Part shown: piece by piece, positions 43,159-51,332 of the stretch
How positions within the stretch are numbered: the first letter of the stretch is position 1
Layout: the number at the start of each line of letters is the position of its first letter
Assembly (NCBI GenBank): GCA_020638695.1
Contig: JACKIB010000005.1
Coordinates: 124,001 to 188,000 of the forward strand
Origin: Planctomycetota bacterium
GTDB lineage: Bacteria; Planctomycetota; UBA1135; UBA2386
Reading direction: 5' to 3'
DNA length: 64,000 nt
Position numbers and translations under genes: made by a program
Notes under the pieces: model-generated
What the model was told of the DNA's origin: nothing
The model's database searches: none
What the model saw: the letters and a program-made list of their open reading frames with translations, nothing else

Positions 43159-44241
43159 CTACTTGCCCGGAATCAGCCGCAGGCCCGGGGTGAATGACAC
43201 CCCGTTGGCCGCAGCGCTGTCGAGCTGCAGGAGCTGCAGGTGCACCGGCGTGCCGCAGAACACCGAGGCCGGAGGGATCTTCACCGGCAGCGCCAACCCC
43301 GCGCTCGAGATCGTCGTGTAGATCCCGATGTCCACCGAAGTGCACAGCGTGCCGCCGAGGAATGGCACGGAGATCGCCGACAACCCGACTGCGACCAGGC
43401 AGTTGGTTGCGTTGCCCGAAGAGTTGCTCCCGGTGATGACGATCGTGCTGTCGTTGACCGGATTGGCGCTCGAGATCAAGGTCGGGATCCCCGCGGAACC
43501 CGCGAGGCCGCTGCAGTAGTTGCTCCACGATGCCGGAGTGTTGCATCCACCCAACGAGCACGCCCACCGGGTGATGTTGTTCGCCAGCTTCTGGTTGTCA
43601 TTCCGCCCGATGTAGGAGTCGGTGAAGATGTTGTGGTCGCCGATCACCAACACCCAGCCGAGTCGCGTGCTGCTCGGCGGCATCAGCGCGAGGAAGTTCG
43701 AGCTGCCGGCGTCGACGCCGAGTAGGGTCGAGCCTGGCGGGTTGCTGAAGGTCGCGCCGAGCGCCGCGTAGTAGTCGACGATCCCGGCCGTGATGGCATG
43801 CACCGCGGCGGTTGGCTTCCCCACGCCGGTCCGCCCGGTGGTCGCCCACGTGTAGCCGAGCCACGAGGTGAACGAGTCGTAGGCCGGCAGCGGGCTGTTG
43901 TCGCCGGTCACCACCAGGACTCCACCCGCGTTCACCCAGTTCTGCAATGCCGTCTGCTCCGGTGCGGTGAGCGTGCCGGCTCCGCCGGAGCTGCGCAGCA
44001 GCGAGGTGTAGAACACCGAGACGCCGGCCAAGTAGGTCGAGGTCAGCGTGGCCGTGGCGTTTCCGACCACCCCACCGTTGGTGGCGATGAGTCCCCGCAG
44101 CGTCGAGTGTGCGCTGCCGGTGAGTTCGCCGCCGCTGTAGTTGATGCGGGTGCTGTCGAAGCTGCCCCAGACGCACTGTGCGGATGTGGGGAGGGCCAGG
44201 GCGAGAGTGGCGGTGAAGCCGGAGAGCAAGGTGCGGATCAT
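43159..44241 (-). CDS. exported protein with DUF4350/GATase-like domain and shared C-terminal domain
   Basis: ATG at 44241 opens a signal peptide (MIRTLLSGFTATLALALPTSAQ) and gives 360 residues. The central part (about 40-240) alternates strand and helix: GVSVFYTSLLRS, LTAPEQTALQNWVNAGGVLVVTGDN, VLVIGDHNIFTD, NDNQKLANNITRWAC. This matches the flavodoxin/GATase-like layout of DUF4350 or GldG-type domains. The final 110 residues (ATNCLVAVGLSAISVPFLGG through SFTPGLRLIPGK) match the shared domain. Without the usual catalytic Cys nest, it is probably a binding domain. Confidence 0.65.
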   Translation of the reverse strand: MIRTLLSGFTATLALALPTSAQCVWGSFDSTRINYSGGELTGSAHSTLRGLIATNGGVVGNATATLTSTYLAGVSVFYTSLLRSSGGAGTLTAPEQTALQNWVNAGGVLVVTGDNSPLPAYDSFTSWLGYTWATTGRTGVGKPTAAVHAITAGIVDYYAALGATFSNPPGSTLLGVDAGSSNFLALMPPSSTRLGWVLVIGDHNIFTDSYIGRNDNQKLANNITRWACSLGGCNTPASWSNYCSGLAGSAGIPTLISSANPVNDSTIVITGSNSSGNATNCLVAVGLSAISVPFLGGTLCTSVDIGIYTTISSAGLALPVKIPPASVFCGTPVHLQLLQLDSAAANGVSFTPGLRLIPGK

Positions 44242-44342
44242 GGAAGACTCCTGTCTTGGCGGAGGGGTTGGGTCACTCGCGGACCCGAGAGATCGGAAGA
44301 GGGGTGACGCGACCCGTCGTGGAGCGCGTGTTCCGGGGAGGT

Positions 44343-45254
44343 TCAGCGACCGGGGACGATCTCGCCGCCGGGCGTGAAGATCAGCCCCAGCGCGTTGCCC
44401 AGGGTCGGAACTCCGTACTGGCAGTGCACCTTGAACCCGACCAACAGCGGGTCGTTCGGCAGGGTCACGCTCTGCGCGTAGAAGCCGGACGCGTTGGTCT
44501 GCCCGCCGAGCAGGAACACCGGGTTGGTGTAGAGGGTGCAGCCCGGTGCGCCCGCGGGGTCGAGCGCGATGCCGGTGCGGCCCAAGCCCACGGCCAGCAG
44601 GCAGTTGGCACTGGCGGTGCCGTTGGTCAGGTCGATGGAGAACGACTTGCCGATCGTCGGCACGCCGTTGTTGCCGATCGCCGGGACGCCCGAGCCGCCA
44701 CAGCACAGCACGTTGTAGTTCCACGCGTTGCCGGTGAACGGCCCGCTCCAGGTCGGCGGTCCGTTCCAGTAGTGGGTCTCCGACTGGCCGGTGCCGATCG
44801 GTAGGTTCAGCGCGACGCGGTTGTCGAACGCGACGAAGAAGTCGGTGTTGGCATTGATGAGGATCGGCACGCTGAACGTCGCGGTGTACAGCTGTTCCGT
44901 GGTGTTCACCGGCATCGTGCTGGAGCCGAGGATGTTGCCCGGCCCACCGGATGGTGCGGCGTCGTAGATCCAGACGTTCATGTTGGTCGAACCGGCTGGG
45001 CGGGAGCAGCGCAGCTCGAAGCCGCAGATCACCCGCAGGGTCGATCCGCTGTTGACCTTGATCGCGAAGTTCGCGAACGAACCGGTGAGATTGCGGATCG
45101 GCGAGCCGATGTTGGAGGACAAGCAGCCGATTCCACCTCCCGCACTGCAGCCGCTTCCATAGGTGGTGAAGCTGCCGGTCTGGGCAGCGGACTGGGCCTG
45201 CAAGCCGAGGGCGGCGGCGAGGAGGAGAGCGGGGACGGCGAGGTTGGTGCGCAT
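44343..45254 (-). CDS. exported protein of unknown function with shared C-terminal domain
   Basis: ATG at 45254 gives 303 residues with a signal peptide ending QSAAQ. The mature protein begins GSFTTYGSGCSAGGG, the same TYGSGC motif as in the BNR-like protein. It continues with a beta-sandwich-like domain (NMNVWIYDAAPSGGPG, LYTATFSVPILINANTDFFVAFD) that looks like a carbohydrate- or ligand-binding jelly roll. The last 100 residues (ANCLLAVGLGRTG, GAPGCTLYTNPVF, GFKVHCQYGV) are the shared domain. It lies 100 bp upstream of the previous gene on the same strand and may be cotranscribed with it. Confidence 0.7.
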   Translation of the reverse strand: MRTNLAVPALLLAAALGLQAQSAAQTGSFTTYGSGCSAGGGIGCLSSNIGSPIRNLTGSFANFAIKVNSGSTLRVICGFELRCSRPAGSTNMNVWIYDAAPSGGPGNILGSSTMPVNTTEQLYTATFSVPILINANTDFFVAFDNRVALNLPIGTGQSETHYWNGPPTWSGPFTGNAWNYNVLCCGGSGVPAIGNNGVPTIGKSFSIDLTNGTASANCLLAVGLGRTGIALDPAGAPGCTLYTNPVFLLGGQTNASGFYAQSVTLPNDPLLVGFKVHCQYGVPTLGNALGLIFTPGGEIVPGR

Positions 45255-45689
45255 GGTGGAGCGAAGCCGTGGAGTGAGCGGAACGCGTCCGGATCGTAGC
45301 CGAGTCCCCGGAGGGTGAGATGCAGCGCGCGGGGCTGTGCATCTTCGGTACCTCGCCGCCGGCGCGGCACCTCGGAGTCATGGGTGCGCACCGGCAGTTC
45401 GGTCGCCGCGGTGCGCGCTGCTCAGCCCTCGCGCGAGTGCTCGACCCCGCGAATGCGAAGCGGCGCGTCGGCGAGGAACGAGTCGTGGCCGAACGACGGC
45501 GGGGTGCGACTCAGCCGACCAGAACGGTCGACGACTCCAGGGCACGAGTGCCACCGCACCGAAGCGGGATGCAGCCGTCCCTCCCCCTGCGCCGTCGCCG
45601 CGCGGGCGGCGCAAGGCTCTCGGGTAGATCTGTCCATTCGCCCAGCGCGCAGTCCTCGTGGGCGATCCTGCTGGCGGCGCCGCGAATCA
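45255..45689. other. 435-bp stretch without a supported gene
   Basis: Many overlapping open frames of arginine-rich composition cross it; none has a domain. One reverse frame contains FGHDSFLAD, reminiscent of the end of MetX-type acyltransferases, but the surrounding residues do not fit. I treat it as intergenic or fully decayed. Confidence 0.5.
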
Positions 45690-46442
45690 TCAGTCGTGCC
45701 CCGATTCTACCGGACCCACTGTCGTCCACCTCGGCCAGCCCCCGTCGCGCCGCCGCGGTGGCTCGCCCGACGCCGCGAAACGCCGCACGAAAGTGTGCCG
45801 CGTCACCAGGTTGTAGACGGGCTTCACGAATCGCCGCCACGCGCGCGACAGCCGCCGTGGCTTCGGCACGTCGCGCGGCGGCGCCGGGGCGCCGCCCATC
45901 CCCCGGACGTAGACCGAGCGGTGCTTGCGCACGTGGCGGATGTCCTCGGCGATGCGCAGGGCGAACTCGCGGCCGCGTCGAGGGTGTACGCTTGCCAGTT
46001 GGAAGTCGACCAAGCACGGCAAACCGTCGTCGCCGACCAAGATGTTGGCTTCCTTGTGCAGGTCGTTGTGGCAAACGCTCCGGTCGTGCAGGCGCTCGAC
46101 GAGTTCCTCGAGCCGATCGAAGAAGTCGGTGCGCAGCGTGTCGACAGCCGACAGCGGTGCACCGGGCAACCAACTGCGGAACGCCTGGCGGCCGCCGCCT
46201 TCCACCTCCAGCACCGCGGGAACGCCGGCGATGCCGGCCAACGCGCGCAGTGCCCGCTGCTCGCGCCGGATCAGCAGGCGGGCCACTGCACCGAAACCCG
46301 GCACCTTGGAAGGTGTGCGGCGCACTGCGTGCACGATGTCCGCGCCGGAAATGCGCACCAGGTGCACGCTGCCGAGCAGATCGCGCTTGAGCTCGCGTTC
46401 CACCGTGGGGTCGTGCGGTGGGGGATGCGACGGTTGGCGCAT
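45690..46442 (-). CDS. RIO1/Kdo-kinase-like small protein kinase
   Basis: ATG at 46442 gives 250 residues. The kinase-like core contains a catalytic loop VCHNDLHKEANILVGDDG (about 122-139) and the metal-binding strand CLVDFQLASVHP with Asp-Phe-Gln in place of DFG. Both are typical of RIO and lipopolysaccharide-core (Kdo/InaA) kinases. The N-terminal lobe has LIRREQRALRALAGIAGVPAVLEVEG but no full glycine loop. A basic C-terminal segment (KPVYNLVTRHTFVRRF) may bind membrane or nucleic acid. The substrate, sugar or protein, is unknown. Confidence 0.75.
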   Translation of the reverse strand: MRQPSHPPPHDPTVERELKRDLLGSVHLVRISGADIVHAVRRTPSKVPGFGAVARLLIRREQRALRALAGIAGVPAVLEVEGGGRQAFRSWLPGAPLSAVDTLRTDFFDRLEELVERLHDRSVCHNDLHKEANILVGDDGLPCLVDFQLASVHPRRGREFALRIAEDIRHVRKHRSVYVRGMGGAPAPPRDVPKPRRLSRAWRRFVKPVYNLVTRHTFVRRFAASGEPPRRRDGGWPRWTTVGPVESGHD

Positions 46443-46816
46443 GGTGCGTCATCCTACGGGGCGCCTTGCCGGCGCGCCTTGGAATCCGTGACGCATGCCG
46501 AGGTGCGCGGATGCACCCTCGCGTGCCTGCCGCGCGCCAGACCGCGCGAGCGGGCGGGGCCTCGACGTCGTCGAACGAGAACTTCGACGTCGAGCCGCCG
46601 ACGCCGAGGGCCTACTGCTCGTGGTATTGCTCGGCGATTGGCGACTCAGTCCTGCGCGAGCGGCGCGCGGCACGCCGGCTTCTCACCGAGGGATCAGCGG
46701 AGCTGGGCCGACGGAGTCTGGGGTGAAGTGCGCCAGGCCGCGCAAGTTCGATCGGATTTCGGTTGCCGCTCGCGCGTGAGGCCTATCCTGTCGGCGCCCG
46801 AGCGGGAGCCGATTCG
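46443..46816. other. 374-bp intergenic region
   Basis: Nothing beyond low-complexity arginine-rich spurious frames was found. It separates the divergent kinase-like and VOC genes and should contain their promoters. Confidence 0.5.
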
Positions 46817-47293
46817 ATGAAGCCGAAGAACACCATCTGCCTGTGGTTCGATCACGACGCCCTCGACGCCGCGCAATTCTACTGCGCGACCTTCCCCGAC
46901 AGCGAGATCACCGCGGTCCACCGGGCCCCGGATGACTACCCCAATGGCAAACAGGGCGACGTGCTGACCGTCGAGTTCACGGTGCTCGGCATTCCCTGCC
47001 TCGGCCTCAACGGCGGCCCCCTGTTCCAGCACTGCGAGGCTTTCTCCTTCCAGGTGGCGACCGATGACCAGGAGGAGACCGACCAATACTGGGACGCGAT
47101 CCTCAGCAACGGCGGTCAGGCGAGCCAGTGCGGCTGGTGCAAGGACCGCTGGGGCTTGTCCTGGCAGATCACTCCGCGCACCTTGACCGAGGCGCTGGCC
47201 GCGGGTGGCGCCGAGGCGCAGCGGGCGTTCCAGGCGATGATGACGATGGGCAAGATCGACGTCGCCGCGATCGATGCCGCGCGGCGGGGGTGA
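46817..47293 (+). CDS. VOC-superfamily protein (PhnB / 3-demethylubiquinone-9 methyltransferase-like)
   Basis: ATG at 46817 gives 158 residues. It opens with NTICLWFDHDALDAAQFYCATFPDSEI and continues with LTVEFTVLGIPCLGLNGGP, FSFQVATDDQEETDQYWD, CGWCKDRWGLSWQI and a final helix QRAFQAMMTMGKIDVAAID, matching PF06983 proteins over their full length. Despite the historic name, these are vicinal-oxygen-chelate fold proteins whose substrate is usually unknown and which are not methyltransferases. It stands alone. Confidence 0.93.
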   Translation: MKPKNTICLWFDHDALDAAQFYCATFPDSEITAVHRAPDDYPNGKQGDVLTVEFTVLGIPCLGLNGGPLFQHCEAFSFQVATDDQEETDQYWDAILSNGGQASQCGWCKDRWGLSWQITPRTLTEALAAGGAEAQRAFQAMMTMGKIDVAAIDAARRG

Positions 47294-47539
47294 GGGGCGG
47301 GGAGGGGCTGAGCCGTCGGTTGCGGGCTCAGCCAGGGAACGGCGTGACTCCTGGGCTTTCCTCCGTGGTGCTACTGATCTTACGGAAGGCGGTCGCATCT
47401 TCGCGCCTTTCAGCACGCGTCACCCCCCACCCTGAATCGCCCTTCTGTGGCGCAGACCCGAGTGGCTGTGGGAATGCGACCTGCACGGCAATGAGTGCGG
47501 CATGAACCTCTGGCAGCAGGCTCGGCTCGATTCCACACG

Positions 47540-47640
47540 CGACCGCCGCGTCCATCGCGCCGCGGGACGTCACTTGGTCGACCACCATCTCGACGAAGCG
47601 GATCTGCGGCGGCGTCAGACCTCGGTCCGAGAACGAACTG
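47540..47640 (-). pseudogene. fragment of a type I restriction enzyme R subunit C-terminus
   Basis: On the reverse strand, GLTPPQIRFVEMVVDQ followed by VTSRGAMDAA matches the conserved C-terminal helix region of HsdR proteins (EcoEI_R_C type). The rest of HsdR (helicase, nuclease) is absent and flanking residues are random-like. It is next to a GIY-YIG nuclease and the tRNA scar, so this may be an old insertion hot spot for restriction genes. Confidence 0.5.
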
Positions 47641-47733
47641 CGTGAGGACGGACTGTGGGTTGGAAATGCCTCCGTGCCACGTCGTGCCCCAGATCTGGTC
47701 GACCTTCGCTCGAGTCGCCAGTGATCACGTGCT

Positions 47734-48666
47734 TCACTGTGTTGGTTCGGGCCGCGGATTCCCCGGGTCATTTCCTCGAGCATCTGCCTCCTGGAGTTCC
47801 TTGAGCGTGCGTCCGCGGTCGTCCTTCCACGCGACGCGGCCGTTCGCGGAGTGGCCACCGATGATGCCTGCCGCGGTGGACGGGGAGTTGAAGGTGTAGT
47901 CCTGGGAGAAGACGAGGTCGGATCCCGCGGAAACGAGGACCTGCTGGTCGATCAGGTCCTGGCGTAGGCGCTGGAGGTAGTCATGCATAGACGGTGAGGT
48001 CTCACCGGCGGCGTTTGACCCGGACACGACGACGAATCCCTCCGCGTCTTCGAAGCCTCGGGCCTCGAGGCCCTTGGCGCGGAGCGTGAGCAGCTCCTTG
48101 GACTTGCGCGCCTGCGGCGCCTTCTCGAACACGTTGAGGCCGACGACGGGCAAAACGCTGAGGATGTCCTCCAAGAACCCGTCGACGTCGGCCTGCTCGG
48201 CTTCGGTGAGGCCGGGGGGCTCGGGGAGCTGCTCGTTGTCGAGGATCGCGCGCTTCGCCTCCCGAGCGAGCTTCAGGAGGCGGGCTTCCAGGTAGAGGAC
48301 GTGGGCGCGGTTCAGGCTTCCGTCCTTCGAGGTGAAGAACACGGCGCGGTCCCAGAAGTCCTTCCGCTGGTGCTGGGTCAGGCGGGTGCGGATCTCGTCC
48401 GTCTGGCCGACGTTGATGGTGGGGAGGCCGCCGGGCTCGGGTGTCCCAACGAGGATGTAGACGCCGGTGCGGAGGAACTCGGGCCGACCGCGCTTATCGG
48501 TGAGCAGTGTGCGCGGGCACACAACTCCCTGCCCCGTCCAGTTCGACTTCTCGATCAGCTTGAGGCCGTCCGGGGTGCCGTCAGGAAGGAAGATTCGGAT
48601 CGTGTACGGCGGGTCACGGTCGCTCCTCGGCAGTCGGCGGCGATGGCGACCTGAGCGGGAGGGCAT
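47734..48666 (-). CDS. GIY-YIG nuclease-family protein with DUF4357 C-terminal domain
   Basis: ATG at 48666 gives 310 residues. After the N-terminal YTIRIFLPDGTPDGLKLIE strand comes a GIY-YIG-type core: GVYILVG (about 68-74), NVGQTDEIRTRLTQH, and WDRAVFFTSKDGSLNRAHVLYLEARLL, with the catalytic-site Glu in YLEARL. The C-terminus (DLVFSQDYTFNSPSTAAGIIGGHSANG and WKDDRGRTLKEL) is a DUF4357 domain. Proteins of this pairing occur near restriction systems and mobile elements. The function is unproven. Confidence 0.85.
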   Translation of the reverse strand: MPSRSGRHRRRLPRSDRDPPYTIRIFLPDGTPDGLKLIEKSNWTGQGVVCPRTLLTDKRGRPEFLRTGVYILVGTPEPGGLPTINVGQTDEIRTRLTQHQRKDFWDRAVFFTSKDGSLNRAHVLYLEARLLKLAREAKRAILDNEQLPEPPGLTEAEQADVDGFLEDILSVLPVVGLNVFEKAPQARKSKELLTLRAKGLEARGFEDAEGFVVVSGSNAAGETSPSMHDYLQRLRQDLIDQQVLVSAGSDLVFSQDYTFNSPSTAAGIIGGHSANGRVAWKDDRGRTLKELQEADARGNDPGNPRPEPTQ

Positions 48667-48914
48667 GGGGAACGACCTTCTGCTCGTTCGTCTTCCTCGT
48701 CTGCGCGGTCATGCGTCTGACATCCGGTGCGTCTAGTGGACGCCGAGACCCGGTCAGCATGAGGGAGGAGAGTTTCCCTGTCGAGCGTGTCGAGTGAACT
48801 GCGTCCCGTCCTCCGGCGTGGCTGTCGGGCGACACGGTTCGACTAGGGTGCGGGGGCGGGCGTGAGGGACCGTCCGGACCGCTTCGCTTTCTCGCTAGCC
48901 CGAGAAGGTCCGCG

Positions 48915-49083
48915 CTAGTGGGGTGTGTCCGAAGTTGGTCACATAAGTCGCCGGCCCTACGGCCCGCTCGCGGCGTCGCAGCTCCTCAGCTTGTCCACCA
49001 ACAAGCCGTGTCGTCGCAGCTCCTTGCGAGCGAACCGCATGACTCGACGACTTATGCAACGAACTTCGGACACACCCCACTAG
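48915..49083 (-). mobile_element. 169-bp CTAG-flanked palindromic element, copy 3
   Basis: This copy is in inverted orientation and base-identical to copy 2. Flanks are ...TCCGCG-CTAG and CTAG-CTATCC. It lies 30 bp from the tRNA-Ala fragment, at the border of the integrated island. No gene is interrupted. Confidence 0.93.
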
Positions 49084-49112
49084 CTATCCGCCCTATCGAC
49101 GGTCGGTCGTGG

Positions 49113-49157
49113 TGGTGGAGTGTAGGAGAGTCGAACTCCTGACCTCTACAATGCCAT
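49113..49157 (-). other. 3' part of tRNA-Ala(GGC): attachment-site scar
   Basis: The reverse complement reads ATGGCAT (anticodon loop, GGC), then TGTAG, then a TΨC arm AGGAG-TTCGACT-CTCCT, then the acceptor strand ACACTCC and A-CCA. The 5' half of a tRNA (which would need CTACA and GGAGTGT) is missing; upstream bases are unrelated. This is the classic product of site-specific integration with crossover in the anticodon loop. It places the integrated element on the right (49158 onward) and original chromosome on the left. The intact tRNA should lie beyond the window. Confidence 0.75.
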
Positions 49158-49407
49158 CAAGGCCGGGGCGGTTTGCGCAACCCCGGCGGAGAACTCGGTT
49201 TCGACCGTAACTCGTGCTCGCGTATGTTGCAAGAGCGCACAAGTAGTTGCGCGCGCTTCGCGCTGGAAAGCACCAAAACGCGCAGAAATCCCGGACAGTC
49301 CGGCCGAACTGCTGACTCCAACAGAGTGCCCCCCACCTGTACGGGATGCGCGCGCGAGCGGCCAGGAGCAACGCGTGCAGGTGCGAGCGGGTGTAGAACC
49401 TCGCGGT

Positions 49408-49581
49408 ATGGACTTCCCCGATCGACCGCGCGCGCCACGCGACATCCACAGCGACCTGCGGCTCTCCCCTCCCATCCCTGTGTCGGCGAGTCTGGTCAAC
49501 CTCTACGACGCCGCGGTGAACGTGCTGCGGTCGGTCTGGTGGACGGCGACCCGCCGCGCGCACCAACCGCACAGGCGGTAG
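49408..49581 (+). CDS. small hypothetical protein
   Basis: ATG at 49408 (MDFPDRPRAPRDIHS) gives 57 residues with a plausible amphipathic helix (SLVNLYDAAVNVLRSVWW) and a basic tail. No recognised family and no strong ribosome-binding site. It lies 9 bp before the zinc-ribbon gene and may form a pair with it, as in phage-like modules. Confidence 0.4.
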   Translation: MDFPDRPRAPRDIHSDLRLSPPIPVSASLVNLYDAAVNVLRSVWWTATRRAHQPHRR

Positions 49582-49590
49582 AACGGCGGC

Positions 49591-49794
49591 ATGGACCAGC
49601 AGCGCCGGCCGAAGATGCGCCACGACACGATGCCCGAGATCGAGACCGTGCTGCCGGCGTGCCCGCAGTGCGGCGGCCCGGCGAAGGTGGTCGGCTACTA
49701 CGGCCTGAAGCGCATCCGCTACCACTGGTGCGAGCCGTGCCGGCTCAAGTTCCGGTCGCGGGAGCGGCCGTGGACACCGCCAGCGGCGAACTAG
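49591..49794 (+). CDS. small zinc-ribbon protein
   Basis: 67 residues from ATG 49591 (49633 also possible). Two CxxC knuckles, CPQCGG and CEPC, are separated by about 22 residues with GYYGLKRIRYHW between them: a four-Cys zinc ribbon. Small zinc ribbons of this type are common in phages and integrated elements. Its stop codon TAG shares the palindrome CTAG at 49791-49794 with the stop of the convergent gene. Confidence 0.65.
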   Translation: MDQQRRPKMRHDTMPEIETVLPACPQCGGPAKVVGYYGLKRIRYHWCEPCRLKFRSRERPWTPPAAN

Positions 49795-50240
49795 TCGACG
49801 AGCCCGCGCGCCCGCACGAAGTCCGAGAGCGTCCGCGCGACGCGCTCGTCGATCAGTTGCTGAACCTCGCGGGGGTCCCGTCCCTGGAGCGCGCCCGCGA
49901 GCGAGCGCCCCAGACCTCGGAACGCGCGCCGCAGGTCCGCGGCACGGGCCAGGAGCATTTGCTCGACGCTGGCGCGCTCGACCAGTGACTCGCGCAGCCG
50001 CTGCAACGACAACTCCTCGCGGGCCGCCTTGGCGGCGCGGTAGCGGAGCGACGCCGGATCCCGCGCCGAGAGCCCGTGCCCGCGAGCAGCCTCGCGCTTC
50101 TTGGCCGCCTCGGACAGCGACTGCCGGCGCCGCGCCGCGGCCCAAGCGGAAACAGCATCGGGGTCCCACGGGCCGCGAGGGCCGCCGGGGAAGTCGGAGA
50201 GGCGACGCCACGAGCGAACCGTGCGGGAGTCGACACCCTC
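49791..50240 (-). pseudogene. 5'-truncated Nu1/terminase-small-subunit-like gene (copy A)
   Basis: It parallels the gene at 59633-60133 closely: TVRSWRRLSDFPGGPRGPWDP, SLSEAAKKREAARGHGL, KAAREELSLQRLRESLV, RRAFRGLGRSLAGALQGRDP and RVARTLSDFVRARGL are shared. Compared with that copy, about 100 bp that should encode the start and first helix-turn-helix residues are deleted near 50238. Homologous non-coding sequence (CTCTCTACGTTT...) follows immediately. An open frame persists to 50339, but it uses unrelated upstream residues. Confidence 0.7.
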
Positions 50241-50415
50241 TCTACGTTTCGCCGCGGGACGGACCCGCGCGCGGTTCTTCGCCGGCAGCCGGTAGCCGAG
50301 CGTGCGGTTGGCGAACCCGAGCCGGAAGCGCCCGATCATCTCCGCGTCCTCGAGGCCGCGGCGCGTGCCAGGCGGGCGGGTCGGTGATCGACTGGGTGAT
50401 GCGGGCCGAGGGCGT

Positions 50416-50454
50416 GAGAGGGAGAAGCTCAGAGGGAACGGGACGGGGTAGGGA
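50416..50454 (+). repeat. 39-bp direct repeat, copy A (partner 51274-51312)
   Basis: GAGAGGGAGAAGCTCAG and the following 22 bases match 51274-51312 with three mismatches. Both copies correspond to the C-terminal codons and stop of an XRE-type regulator. They flank the WapI-like immunity relic. Confidence 0.8.
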
Positions 50455-50469
50455 GCGGCTGCCAGAACT

Positions 50470-51020
50470 TCAGGTGCCCGCAGTGCGATGTGGGAACGCG
50501 TCCACGATTCCCTTCAGATCGGAGTGCGTCTTCGTCAGGAAGGAAAGGTCGGACTCGAAGTTGAAGGACAGTTCAGCCCCGCCCCCGCTCCAAGCTCGCG
50601 GAGCTTCCCGACCACCGTTGCCCGGCCAGCACGATCGACCTCGATGCGGAATGCGAGCGCCTCCTCCATCGTGTTGAAGGACGCAGCCGCGCTCTCCCTA
50701 GCCATGAGCCGGTCCATCTCCGAGAGAAAACGCGCGAAGTCGTTCGTCGTGAATGAGGCGTCCACGTTGCCCCGAAACGCCCCCTGCTCGACCTCCGCAG
50801 AGCACCGCAGCCAGTTGGCATCGTAGGGGTCTTCCGCCGCGCATCCCGGGTGCAGTTCGTGGGTTAGCGAGGCGGAGACCCCGACGTGGACCTGCTCGGC
50901 GAGGTCCAAGGTCCAAACGCGAGTTTCGGCGCCGGCGACCGTGCTCGCCGACGTGCTCCCAGGGATGAGCAAGCTCGCCAAGACGCAGAGGAGCATGAGG
51001 ATCGGCCAGCGACTTCGCAT
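50470..51020 (-). pseudogene. Sec leader fused to a WapI-family-like immunity protein, frameshifted
   Basis: ATG at 51020 starts MRSRWPILMLLCVLASLLIP and a TRVWTLDLAEQVHVGV leader also present in the orphan toxin at 52480. The body resembles WapI-type immunity proteins (WLRCSAEVEQGAFRGN, FTTNDFARFLSEMDRLM, SFNTMEEALAFRIEVDRAGRATVVGKL). The expected ending (AELSFNFESDLSFL then DLKGIVDAFP) is in another frame after a G-rich run near 50575-50590 and ends at 50470. A one-base shift, real or technical, separates them. An immunity protein with a signal peptide is odd and suggests cassette shuffling. Confidence 0.65.
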
Positions 51021-51165
51021 GCCCAACCAGTATCTCTCATCGCGGAGCCGGCGCCAAGCTCGTTGCTCCCTGGAGGGTGGGGGCCCGCGGTCTCCGTGCT
51101 CGCGCCGCGGCCGCCTTCGGCGGCCTCCGCTTGCTGCGCGCGGAGCCCACGGACCACCACCCTCC

Positions 51166-51309
51166 GGGGACAAGAAGCCCCAGGACACCCGGCTCTGGCG
51201 GAGGTTCAAGCAGGTCGAGAAGCTGCCCGCCAAGGAGCGCAGGCAGCTCCTACAGCTCATCGACGCCTTCCTCGAGAGGGAGAAGCTCAGGGGGAATGGG
51301 TCGGGGTAG
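51166..51309 (+). pseudogene. C-terminal remnant of an XRE-type transcriptional regulator
   Basis: The forward frame GDKKPQDTRLWRRFKQVEKL, then PAKERRQLLQLIDAFLERE, then a stop matches the helical tail of XRE-family regulators commonly seen in this group. The DNA-binding domain is absent. The last 39 bp are duplicated at 50416-50454. Confidence 0.55.
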
Positions 51310-51312
51310 GGA
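51274..51312 (+). repeat. 39-bp direct repeat, copy B
   Basis: Matches 50416-50454 with three mismatches (A/G, C/T, A/T). It lies at the 3' end of the XRE remnant. The two copies bracket about 820 bp holding the WapI-like gene, indicating recombination or slippage. Confidence 0.8.
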
Positions 51313-51332
51313 CGGAGCTCGGCTCCGCGGGA

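Noticed and set aside
45422..45637. possible MetX (homoserine acetyltransferase) C-terminus with FGHDSFLAD
   Set aside because: Only one short motif fits; neighbouring residues do not match the family and no upstream part was found.
48900..49084. small protein encoded by the palindromic element
   Set aside because: Open frames exist on both strands but have no ribosome-binding site and follow from the element sequence; coding only plausible when fused to a host gene.
49113..49157. functional tRNA-Ala gene
   Set aside because: Only the 3' part is present; D-arm, 5' acceptor strand and 5' anticodon stem are missing.
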